Origin: Cellvibrio japonicus Ueda107
Lineage (GTDB): Bacteria > Pseudomonadota > Gammaproteobacteria > Pseudomonadales > Cellvibrionaceae
Direction: 5' to 3'
DNA: 64,000 nt
NCBI RefSeq assembly: GCF_000019225.1
Contig: NC_010995.1
Coordinates: 4,410,501 to 4,474,500 of the forward strand
Position numbers and translations under genes: made by a program
Notes under the pieces: generated by a model
What the model was told of the DNA's origin: nothing
The model's input: only the letters and a program-made list of their open reading frames with translations
The model's database searches: none
Shown here: piece after piece, positions 1 through 9,600 of the stretch
Numbering within the stretch: position 1 is the stretch's first letter
Layout: each line of letters starts with the position of its first letter

Positions 1-1
1 C

Positions 2-733
2 AAAAAAGGCCGCCTGCCGGCCGAACAGGACTTCGCCAACCTGATCGACTCCATGGTGAATATCCTGGAGGAAGGCTTTGATCGCAGTGCCAACGACGGG
101 CTGAGGATGTCGCAGACCGGCAACGGGCGCCTGCTCAGTTTCTACCGCAATATCGCGGTGGACAGCCCGCAGTGGTTCCTTGAGCTGGGCAGCAGCGACA
201 ACAAGCTCCACCTGGGCACCCCGGCCAGCCCGCGCGTACTCAGCCTGCACGCCAGCGACGGCGACAGCGGTGCGCGCATTGCCGTGGGTATCAACCAGGA
301 AGACCCGCAGGCCACCCTGGATGTGGGCGGCACCCTGGCCAGCAACGGCCGGCGCGGCCAGTTTGGCGAATTGCCGGTCGCCGCCGATGGCCAGTGGCAC
401 GATATCACCAGCGCCCTGACCGGCTGCGAAGCCTTTGAAATTGTCGCCGGGGTGGGCGGTGCCGATGCCGACGGCAAATATGCCCTGTTGCACGCCTTTG
501 CACTCAATACCTTTAACGGTAAAAACAGCATCACCCCCCACGAAGCCTGGTTTGGCAACAAGTGCAATCGCATCGACCTGCGCTGGCAATCGGTGCCGGA
601 GCTGGGCCAGTTCCACTTTAAATTGCAAATGCGCGTGCAGTGTCCCTACGGCAAGGACATCTGGGTCAAGTACCACCTGACCCGCCTCTGGTTTGACCCG
701 CTGATGCTGGACAGCAACCAGCCACCGCTCTAG
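2..733 (+). CDS. eCIS-associated fibre-like protein, C-terminal part (5' end outside window)
   Basis: The frame is open from the first bases, so this is the C-terminal ~243 residues of a longer protein; the internal ATG at 53 is probably not the start. The visible part contains a stretch typical of phage-type tail fibres and knobs (LDVGGTLASNGRRGQFGELP, residues ~90-110 counted from position 53), followed by a compact domain with W-H-D-I-T and GVGGADADGKYALLHAFAL. I infer a structural or receptor-binding component of the contractile injection system whose baseplate, tape-measure and ATPase genes follow directly. A ribosome site of the next gene begins right at its stop codon, which points to one operon. 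No enzymatic motif is seen. The exact family is not recognised, and a non-fibre baseplate accessory is possible. Confidence 0.6.
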   Translation, partial: KKGRLPAEQDFANLIDSMVNILEEGFDRSANDGLRMSQTGNGRLLSFYRNIAVDSPQWFLELGSSDNKLHLGTPASPRVLSLHASDGDSGARIAVGINQEDPQATLDVGGTLASNGRRGQFGELPVAADGQWHDITSALTGCEAFEIVAGVGGADADGKYALLHAFALNTFNGKNSITPHEAWFGNKCNRIDLRWQSVPELGQFHFKLQMRVQCPYGKDIWVKYHLTRLWFDPLMLDSNQPPL

Positions 734-745
734 GAGGACACCAGG

Positions 746-1078
746 ATGCAAACCACACCCACTGCCCGCGCGCGCGAACCGCTGCATATCTACCTGACCC
801 TGGCGCAGAGCAGCCTGGTATTGGAAGCGCTGGTGGAAAAGCCGTTCAAGGAGGTGTTTGAGCTGATCGGCAAGCTTAACCACCAGGCCCAGCCGTTCTA
901 CCAGCCCGATGCCGATCCCGAGTCGCCCTCGCGGTTTGTACTGGAGCCGCCCGAGTTAAGCCTGTGCGTGCGCGCCCTGGGCGATTTGCCCTACAACCGG
1001 GTGTGCAGCCTGGTGGCCCTGCTGCACCAGCAGCTACAGGCCCAGCAGGCCGGGCTTGACAGGGTGCACACCCCATGA
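746..1078 (+). CDS. Small hypothetical protein of the eCIS operon
   Basis: This 110-residue soluble protein has no signal peptide or membrane segment. The start is well supported: AGGAGG lies about 13 bases upstream of the ATG, 12 bases after the previous stop. The stop overlaps the next start as ATGA, so it is translationally coupled to the baseplate gene. I do not recognise the family. The C-terminal half (LSLCVRALGDLPYNRVCSLV) looks helical. Position between the fibre-like and baseplate J-like genes suggests a small baseplate component, chaperone or assembly factor, but this is inference from context only. Confidence 0.6.
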   Translation: MQTTPTARAREPLHIYLTLAQSSLVLEALVEKPFKEVFELIGKLNHQAQPFYQPDADPESPSRFVLEPPELSLCVRALGDLPYNRVCSLVALLHQQLQAQQAGLDRVHTP

Positions 1079-3600
1079 ATAACCCTGAGCGCCTGGAAGC
1101 TTCCCCGGGTACCGGTGGCGCGGCCGCTGCGCCGGTCACCGCCCATGCGATCACCCGGCGCCAGGACGACGGCGAAGGCCTGGACTTTGCCAGCCTGCGC
1201 GAAACGGGCATCGCCGCGCTACAAGACCTGGCGGGCAATATCTGGAGCGACTACAACCTCCACGATCCGGGTGTCACCATCCTCGAACAGCTGTGCTACG
1301 GCCTGACCGAACTGGTGTACCAGATGCGTATCCCGGTCGCCGACCAGCTGGCAGACGAACGCGGGCTGATCCCGGTAGAGGATTACTTCCTCTACAAGCC
1401 CCAGGACATCTTGCCCAGCCGCGCGGTCACCCCCGAGGATTACGCCAAAACCCTGCTCGACCAGATCGCCGACATAGACGCCATTACCATCAGCAGCGAT
1501 AACGGGCTCTACGACATTCGCCTGAAACTGGTAGAGCCGCTGATCGGCCAGCCGCTCGCTGCCGACGACAAGGCGGGGATACTGGCCCAGGTAAAACAGC
1601 TCTACCTGGCGCAGCGCAACCTGGGTGAGGACATCAACAGTATCCAGCTGGAAGAGGGCCGCCCCTGCTACCTGCAGGGCACTATCGAAACCACGGGCAA
1701 GCGGCCCCTGGCGGCTATCTATGCCGATGTGTTTTTCCAGGCCGCGCGGCGGCTTTCTTCCCATGTGCATATCCAGCGCTATGAAACCCTGGCGGCCACA
1801 GAAAGCGACCTGACGCAGATCTTTACCGGGCCGCTGACCCGCCACGGCTATATCCACAGCGAGGGGCTGGCACCGGAACAGAACAGCCGCCCGCTGGACG
1901 AACTCAACGCGCTGATCAGCCGGATTGAGGGTGTGAAAAAGGTCTATCACCTGGAATTGGTAGACGGCGATGGCAAACCGGTACAACCGGGCCAGGACGA
2001 ACACTGCTACTTCCTGCAATTCCCCGACACCCTGGAACAGCAAAAATGGCTCAAGATTGACTTTAACCCCGGTAAAACCGACGACCCGGCCGGGGTAGTG
2101 CAGGGGCGCGCCGCCTGGAGCGAACGGCTGATGGCCGATACCCGCCGCGCCCTGCAAAAACTGGAATTTGAATACCGCGCCTTCCGCAGCAACAAGGCCA
2201 ATGCCAGCAATATCTACAAGCCGCCCCAGGGATTGCCGCGCCTGGCGCTGGACTACTACTCGATCCAGCACCAGTTCCCCCATGTCTATGGCATCAACAG
2301 CGCCGGGGTGCCACCCAGCGCCGGGCTGGAACGGCGCCAGCAGGCACAGCAGCTCAAGGCCTATCTCTACCCCATGGAGCAGCTGATGGCCAATTTGCTG
2401 GAACAGGTCCAGCAATTGCACCGCCTGTTCCACCGCGCCGGCGGTAGCGATGCCAGCTATTTCTGCCAGTGGCTGGACAACCTGAAAGTGCCCAACCTGG
2501 AAGCCATCTACCGCGATCCTGCGTGTATTGAAGCACAAGTGCGCCAGATACAAGCCAGCCACGACCCGGCCCTGGAGCGCAAAAGCCGCGCGCTGGATAC
2601 CCTGCTGGCGCTCTATGGCGAAATCTTCTCCCAGGAAGCCCTGCTGCACTTCAATTACTACTACAACGAGCAAGCGGGCTATTGGGTCATCAGCAACAAG
2701 CTGCGCTTCCTCACCCACCTGATTGCCATCAGCAGCAGCCGCGGCGGTGGCGCCGACCTGCGCCAGTCGCCCTGGGGCGACGACCCCGGCGGCCTCTACA
2801 CTCGCCTGGGCATACTCCTGGGTATCGAAAACCTGGCGCCGGAACAGCCGCTCTCCAGCTGTTTCGAGCGCTACCAGGTACAGGTGATCGAGAGCCAGCG
2901 CCTGCTGGCACAGGGGGAATTCATCGAGCTGGACGACACCGCCCCACCCCTGTACGCCGTACCCCAGCTCAGCGCACGCCAACAGGAGCGACTCAACGCC
3001 TGGCAGGTGCGCAACAGCAAACCGCTCAGCCTCACCCCCATCATGCTGCGCGAGGGCACCAACCTGGATACCTACCGGCTGAGCCAGGATGGGGAAGGGG
3101 CAGTGACCATTTACTTCTGCCCGCCCAACAAGCCGCGCGGATTGATGCTCAGGCGCTGCCAGAAACGGGAAGAGGCCGTGGACTATGTGCATCGCTTCAA
3201 GAAAATCATCACCCAGGTCAACCTCCAGGGCGAAGGTTTTTACCTGGTGGAACACCTGCTGCTGCGCCCGCGCCAGCCACAGGCGCCACTTGCCGATGAT
3301 TTCTACCCAAACCGCCTGAGCCTGGTTTTCCCGCGCTGGAGCGCGCGCTTTAGCAACCCGGCCTTTCGCCAGTTTGCCGAAAAAACCATTGCCAACCAGT
3401 GCCCGGCGCACCTGTTGCCGCAGATTTACTGGGTGGACCTGGATGCGCTGCGCCACTTCGAAACGGTTTACCTCACCTGGCGCGAACAGCTACAGGCCTG
3501 GTGTACCCAGGGCGGCGATGCCACCGCGCTCGACCGCGCCGCCAATAACCTGCGCCGCTGGCTGGAACGCCAGACGCCTTCCGACGCGGTGTGGATATGA
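1075..3600 (+). CDS. Baseplate J-like protein of an extracellular contractile injection system
   Basis: An 841-residue protein carrying the signature NLHDPGVTILEQLCYGLTEL near residues 62-81, seen in large baseplate (Afp11/Afp12, gp6/J-like) proteins of eCIS particles. The repeated 'not cited in full' middle region is rich in Gln and aromatic residues, and the C-terminal third contains LVEHLLLRPR followed by FSLVFPRW-like strands, as in J-like wedge proteins. Its role is to form wedges of the baseplate that couple sheath contraction to spike release. The start overlaps the upstream stop (ATGA), and the gene ends in another ATGA overlap with the tape-measure gene, so three genes are translationally linked. 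A 745-codon open frame on the opposite strand is a composition shadow. The family assignment is confident; the exact wedge position is not. Confidence 0.85.
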   Translation: MNNPERLEASPGTGGAAAAPVTAHAITRRQDDGEGLDFASLRETGIAALQDLAGNIWSDYNLHDPGVTILEQLCYGLTELVYQMRIPVADQLADERGLIPVEDYFLYKPQDILPSRAVTPEDYAKTLLDQIADIDAITISSDNGLYDIRLKLVEPLIGQPLAADDKAGILAQVKQLYLAQRNLGEDINSIQLEEGRPCYLQGTIETTGKRPLAAIYADVFFQAARRLSSHVHIQRYETLAATESDLTQIFTGPLTRHGYIHSEGLAPEQNSRPLDELNALISRIEGVKKVYHLELVDGDGKPVQPGQDEHCYFLQFPDTLEQQKWLKIDFNPGKTDDPAGVVQGRAAWSERLMADTRRALQKLEFEYRAFRSNKANASNIYKPPQGLPRLALDYYSIQHQFPHVYGINSAGVPPSAGLERRQQAQQLKAYLYPMEQLMANLLEQVQQLHRLFHRAGGSDASYFCQWLDNLKVPNLEAIYRDPACIEAQVRQIQASHDPALERKSRALDTLLALYGEIFSQEALLHFNYYYNEQAGYWVISNKLRFLTHLIAISSSRGGGADLRQSPWGDDPGGLYTRLGILLGIENLAPEQPLSSCFERYQVQVIESQRLLAQGEFIELDDTAPPLYAVPQLSARQQERLNAWQVRNSKPLSLTPIMLREGTNLDTYRLSQDGEGAVTIYFCPPNKPRGLMLRRCQKREEAVDYVHRFKKIITQVNLQGEGFYLVEHLLLRPRQPQAPLADDFYPNRLSLVFPRWSARFSNPAFRQFAEKTIANQCPAHLLPQIYWVDLDALRHFETVYLTWREQLQAWCTQGGDATALDRAANNLRRWLERQTPSDAVWI

Positions 3601-6600
3601 AACCCTGGGGCCGGCCACAACACAGCATCGATGAACTGGTGCTCGACCTGGGCTTCAGCAGCCGCTCATTCGCGCAGCGCGAGGAGACCGAACTGGTGCA
3701 TTGGCTGAGCGATGAATTGCTGCCCGCCCTCAACCGCCTGTTCGACCATTACTCGCCTGAGCCGCAACTGCTGCGCTTCGATACCCTCAGCTTTGATTTT
3801 GGCCCGGTGCCTGCCAGCGACTATCGCGCCCATATCCAGCAGCAGTTGCTGGAGCAGTTCGCCGCCCTGATCAAGCCGCGCCTGCTGCCCTTATCACCGG
3901 CCTTTAACGACAGCAAGCCCTGGACAGACTTTACCCAAGACGCCACCGATACCCAGGATGCCACCCCGCCCAGGGCCGACCTGGCCTGGGTGCTGGACAA
4001 CCAGGCTGGCAGCAGCGGCACCAACATCATTCATAACCCCAAAAACCAGGCTATCAACGGCGAAGTTGCTGCCATTGGCGGCGAAACAACGGCTACGGAC
4101 AGCAACCTTCCCCCACCCCAAACATCATCCCCGGAGCGCCAACGGCGTGAAGCCGCCCTGCACTGGCTGGTTCACTACCTGGCCAGCGGCCAGTTGCCCG
4201 CACCGGGAAACCGAGGGGCACCCGCTACCGCCAGCCATCACCCCGGCACAGGTAAGCCGCCGCACCACCAGCTGCTGGAATTAGTGCTTGGCGACAGGGA
4301 CAGCACCCTTGCCCTGGGGCAAGCCTTGCGCCAATTGCCCAGCCAGTCACAGCTGTTAGCGCGGCTGTTGGCGCAATTCACCCCCGCACACTGGCAGGCA
4401 TTGATCCAGCAACTGGCCCCGGCGGCAGGCCCGGCGCTGGCCCTGCTCCACCAGGCCCAGCAGCTGCACCGCCAGCAACCGGCACTGGCTCCCCAATGGC
4501 AGCCACACCAGGGCTGGAGTGATGTGCTGGGTCTGGCCATACAAGCACCGGATACCCCTCAATCCCTCTGGATCGACAGGGTGATAACCCCGCTGGCAGC
4601 CCAAAGCCCCCTGGGGCTGCCTCGGCTACTGGGTGAGGGGTTACCGGACGAACAGCGACTGGATGGCCACTTACCCAGCGATTCGTTTCCCGATGAGTTG
4701 CAGCGATTGCCGAACCTGGCGCCCGCATTAGCACAGGCACTGGCCGCACGCGATACAGGTGCAGCCCAAGCGCTGCCGGAGGCGACATCGGGCACAACCC
4801 ACGCCACACCTTCACCCGCCGATATCGCCCCGATATCACCACAAGAGCCAGCACAATCGGCACAATTGGCGGCAAAATCAGCAGCTACCCCCCCTGTGCA
4901 ACACACCCTGGCCACAGCACTGCTGGATGCGAACCCCGCACCCTTGCAGGCCCTCTGGCAGCAGTACCGCCCGCAATCCCCAAACCTGTTACGCAGCCTG
5001 TTGCAACACTATTTACCCAGCGCCGAACTGCGCCAGCGGCTGGCGCTGACACTGCCGCTGCCACTGCTCGCCGATATGCTGCTCCTGCTGGCGCCGGCCG
5101 CCGGATCATTGGTCGCCCACTTGCCGCAATTGGTAGTGGATCAAACCGGTGCCGGACAAGCAGGGGCGCCAAGCACTGACCAACAAGACATACCGCAGGA
5201 AAGTCGCCAGCGCCAGCTCTGGGCCCTGGCCGTGGGATTGGTACTCGCGCAGGCACCTGTGGCGGGCGAAGACAGGCAACAGGGGGCATCCCCCGTACAA
5301 CAACAGGCAGCGCGGGTCACACCTGCATCTCCGGGAACAGAAGGCGCGCACCCGGAGACACGCACCGCCAGCGGCACCCCAGCCACACAGGCTGTGTCAC
5401 CGGACGCCTTGCCAACAGGCGCTGACGCCATGGCCGGGGTATCGGCGGGGCAAGACGCCAGTGCATCAGGCGACCGGGAACTGCCAATATCCACCCAGGC
5501 ATACGCACCAGCCATGGCCCCTGTAGATGCTGTAGATCCAGAATACGGCGCTACCCCGACCCTTCCTGCAACACCAGCCACCATCCCGGCCCTGGTTCGC
5601 CAACTCAGCCAAACCCAGGCGAGCCTCCACCAACAGCCGGATGGCGCGCTTGAGCAGCGCTGGCACAGACTGCTGGAACATGCCCGTACAACCGCCCGTA
5701 CCACGCCTCTGGCCACGGCCAGGGGAGATGTACCTGGCGCGGGAGCCAGGGAATCCACACCGGCCAATATCCATCGGGGCGCACAGCCAACACTCCCCAG
5801 CGACACGCCAGGGGTAACCGGGGCAGGTGCACAACCGGGCCGGGTTGTTGAAACACCTGCCTTGCGCCAGGCACCGGGCCAACCTGGGCCAGGTACCCTG
5901 GATACCGCCGCGCTCCCGGCGGAAGCCCACGCCCGGCAGACGGATACCGGCGCACCGGGCGAGTCCCTAGCAGCACAGGCGGTCGCCTCTCCCGATGCAC
6001 TGAATCCACTGGCGCTGGCCCTGGTGCGCGGCGACTACACCCGGCTCGTGCAGGACTGGGCCGCGGCCTATAGCCGCCAACCGGATCGCTTGCGCCAACT
6101 GCTGCGCCACTATTTGCCATCGCCGGAATTGCGCCAGCAACTGGCCCTGGCCATGCCCCTGGTTTGGTTGGAGCAGGCGCTGGCACTGATCGAACCGACC
6201 CTGGCCAACGACCTGCTGCCCTTGATGGCCGCGCTTGCCTATTCCGCAAGCGCTGGCCCGGGCCTTGAGCCGGCGCCTGCCGCAAGCGCCCTGGACAGTG
6301 CAGTTGCCCGGCGCGCGGTATCCGCGAATAGCGACCTGGCCGATAACCCTGGCGCATCCGATGCCGGAATGCGCGACAGCGAGGTTCACACCACAGGTAC
6401 AGCCCAGGCCCTGGAAGGAGAAGAGGACAGGACAGAGGCAGGGGACGCAGAAACCACGGCAGGCCAAACGGCAACTCACCCACTGCTGGCAGAGAATACA
6501 CAGCGCCAGTTCTGGGCACTGGCTATCGGGCTCCTGCTGGAAGCAGCTCCCGCCACAGGACCAGGCGCAGTTGAAAACCGACGGGCAACAGCCAGCGCCG

Positions 6601-9600
6601 CCCCCGACATCAACCCCCTCGGGGCGGCGCAGGCAAGCACGGAATACGCCTCGCTATCATCCCTAGCCAATAGCGCAACGGCGGCAGACAAGAACCCACA
6701 GGCGCAACCGGGACAGGCGGAGATCACCGCCACGGGCAGCGAAGCCATGGTCTCCCTGCCGGAAGGTACCACCGCAGCACGCATCGCTACAGACAGCAAC
6801 GACAACCCCTTGCCGCCGCCGCAACTGCTACAACAACTCAGCCAGGCCTATGCCCAGCTCTACCACCTGGAGCCAGACCTGCTCGCCAAGCGCTGGCATA
6901 TCCTGTTGCAGGCCAGCCGCCCGGTATCCCCGGAGCAGGCGCCGCAGGAGCAGGTGCCTCCGGAACAAACGCTCTCCGGACAAGGGTCACCGGAGGCAGC
7001 AGGGCAATTGCCAACGCCTGCAAACCCGCCTCGCCATGGGCTGACACCCCCAGCGGCAACCGGGCGGGAGCGCTCTGGCGAAGTCCCGGCACTATCGCCA
7101 ACCGACCCAGCCCAGGCACTGGCCACAACCTCGCCAGCACAGCAGGCCGCCGTCACCGGTGCGCTCAGGGAGCGCGCTGACCAACCCCTGCCGGCAGCGC
7201 CCCCATCACCTGTACTATCTGCCAGCGAATTCCCGCCGGACTCAGCCGAGGCGCCAGTAACCCCGGCCATTGCTGCAGGACTCGAATATCCTCCGACGCC
7301 AGCCCCGGACAATCCGCCGTCCGAGCCGTCATCGGCGATCAACACCACAGGGCTGGACCCACTGGCGGTAGCGCTGATCAGGGGCGACAGCACCCAGCTA
7401 CAACAACTCTGGGCCAGGGCCTATCCGCAGCAAAGCCCGCAGCTGCAACAATTGCTGCGCCACTACCTGCCATCGCCGGAATTGCGCCAGCGACTGGCAC
7501 TCACCATGCCCCTGCCTTGGCTGGAAGACGCCCTGCACGTACTGGCACCGGACCTGGCCGGCGTGATCATCCGCCTCCAGCAGCACATCGCGCGGCCAGA
7601 CCAACTGCGGGGCGATAACCCCTTTGCGGCCCTGGGGAATAACCATCAGAAGGCGAGCACTCATCAGGAGAGCGCTCATCAAGAGAGGACTGACCGGGAG
7701 CACCTCAAACAAGGGGGCTCACAACCGGAAGGGGCAGATCAAGAACACGGGGAGCCACAATCCGGAGGGCAGGAAAAGCGCGAACAGGAAAATAGGGCGC
7801 CCATACCCGATGTTGCCGAGATACAGCGCCAACTCTGGGCCCTGGCGATAGGGTTACTGCTGGCACCATCGACACAGCGCCAGGAACCGTTCACGCCTGG
7901 CAATAGCGCACAGGACACAACTGCGGCCAGATCGGCACCCGCTGACGCGGCGCCGGATACCGGTGTATCCACCGGGCAACAGGCCGCGGACACATCAGCC
8001 CCGTCGCGCTTCACCACCAGCGGAGAACCTGGCCCTGATCACACGCCGCACCCGATGCAGGCCAACACCCATCACCAAGTACCTGCTGTGCCGGCCCCGG
8101 CAAGCACACAGAATGCCGCATCGCTGATCGCTGCCCTCAGCCATCAACTGGCCCGGCTCTATCACCTGGACGCCCAAGCCCTAGCAGCCGACTGGCAGGC
8201 GCTGGCTCACCCCGAGACAAGCACAGCCCCTGTGTCGCCACCGCCAATACCTGTATCAACACCACAAGTTGCGGATAGCGAAGCTATTAGCGGCGGGCTC
8301 TCCGGGGAAAGCCAGGGGGAAGGCGGGGATATGCAGCGCGACAATATCAGCCCGCTGGCGCTGTTTGACCTGTGCATGCGCCTGAAGGCCGGCCATGTGC
8401 GCTGGGAGACACTCCCCGACGATGCGCGCCTGCTGGAGCGATTGGTGCACAGCTATATCCAGCTTAGCCCGCTGTTCGCCGCGGAATACCGGCGCGAGTT
8501 TGGCGAGGCAGTCAACCAGCATGAGCCGCCACCGGCGCAGCAGCTGGCCTACTATCGCCAACTGCTACAGCAGCTACTGGATGAAAGCCTGATCGACCTG
8601 GAGGAACTGCAAGCCTCAGCCCGCTTGCAGGCCAGCCATCCCGCCAGGAGTACTGCCCCGGCATCTACCACCGCATTTGATAGCCCGTTGCCAACACCGG
8701 CGGATAACACCGGGGACAATCCCGCACCGGCCCAAGTGACAGGGGCGCCAGCCAAAGTGAAAGAGGGCACAACGCCCAACAACCCGCCGGGAGCAACACC
8801 TCGACAGCCCAGTCCAACCGCACCTCTGGACGCCGAAGATCAGCTAGCCAGCCATAAACCCACCGCTCCGCTATCAGCGGCAGATACATCCTCCGTGGCG
8901 TCACCCGCGACACCCGGCATGGCTACCGGCATACCGACATCACGCCGGCAACCGCTTGCAGGAACGCCATCGGCAGCAGATGTTGCCCCGATGGCAAACA
9001 CGCCTTCCGGCGCGTCAACCCCAGCGGTTGCACCGGCGTCTGCTGTACCTTCATCGGCGGCATTTAGCGCAGCGGATGCCAGCGCAGCCTCCGAACCAAC
9101 AGCCCCTAAGCCGGCGCCGACAATCCCCTTATCACCGCCTGCACCCGCTTTTTCGGCGTCGTCTGCCGCTACCCATGGAACCCCGAGCCCCGTGCGTCCG
9201 CCATCGCTTTCACTGACTGACCTTTTTGCCAACACCGCCATAGCCGGCGCCGCCCAAAGCCTGCAAGCCCATATCCACCAGTTGCTCAACCAGCCCGGGG
9301 ATACGCTCACGCGCGAGTGGCGCCAACTGCTGGCCGCGCGCGCGCATCGCCAGTGGCTGGTGGATACCCTACCCGGCTATCTGCTGCACCGGATTGCCAG
9401 CCACCTGGGCGGCGATGCCTATACCCGGCTGGAACACTGGCTGCGCCCGGTGATGGAATCCCTGGTATTACTGGGGCTGAACAGCCAGACAGGCGCCCTC
9501 AAACAGGCCCAGTGGAACTGGGTCTTGGCACAACTGTTCAGCGACGGGCCACCCTATCGCCAGGATGCCGCCGCTGCAGAGGGGCTGGCACCCGCGCAAC

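Noticed and set aside
1219..3456. Open frame of 745 codons on the minus strand
   Set aside because: Fully antisense to the baseplate J-like gene; amino-acid make-up is that of a GC-rich shadow frame and no domain is seen.
5605..6519. Minus-strand open frame opposite the tape-measure gene
   Set aside because: Gly/Arg/Pro-rich translation produced by the Ala/Pro-rich linkers on the other strand; no start signal.
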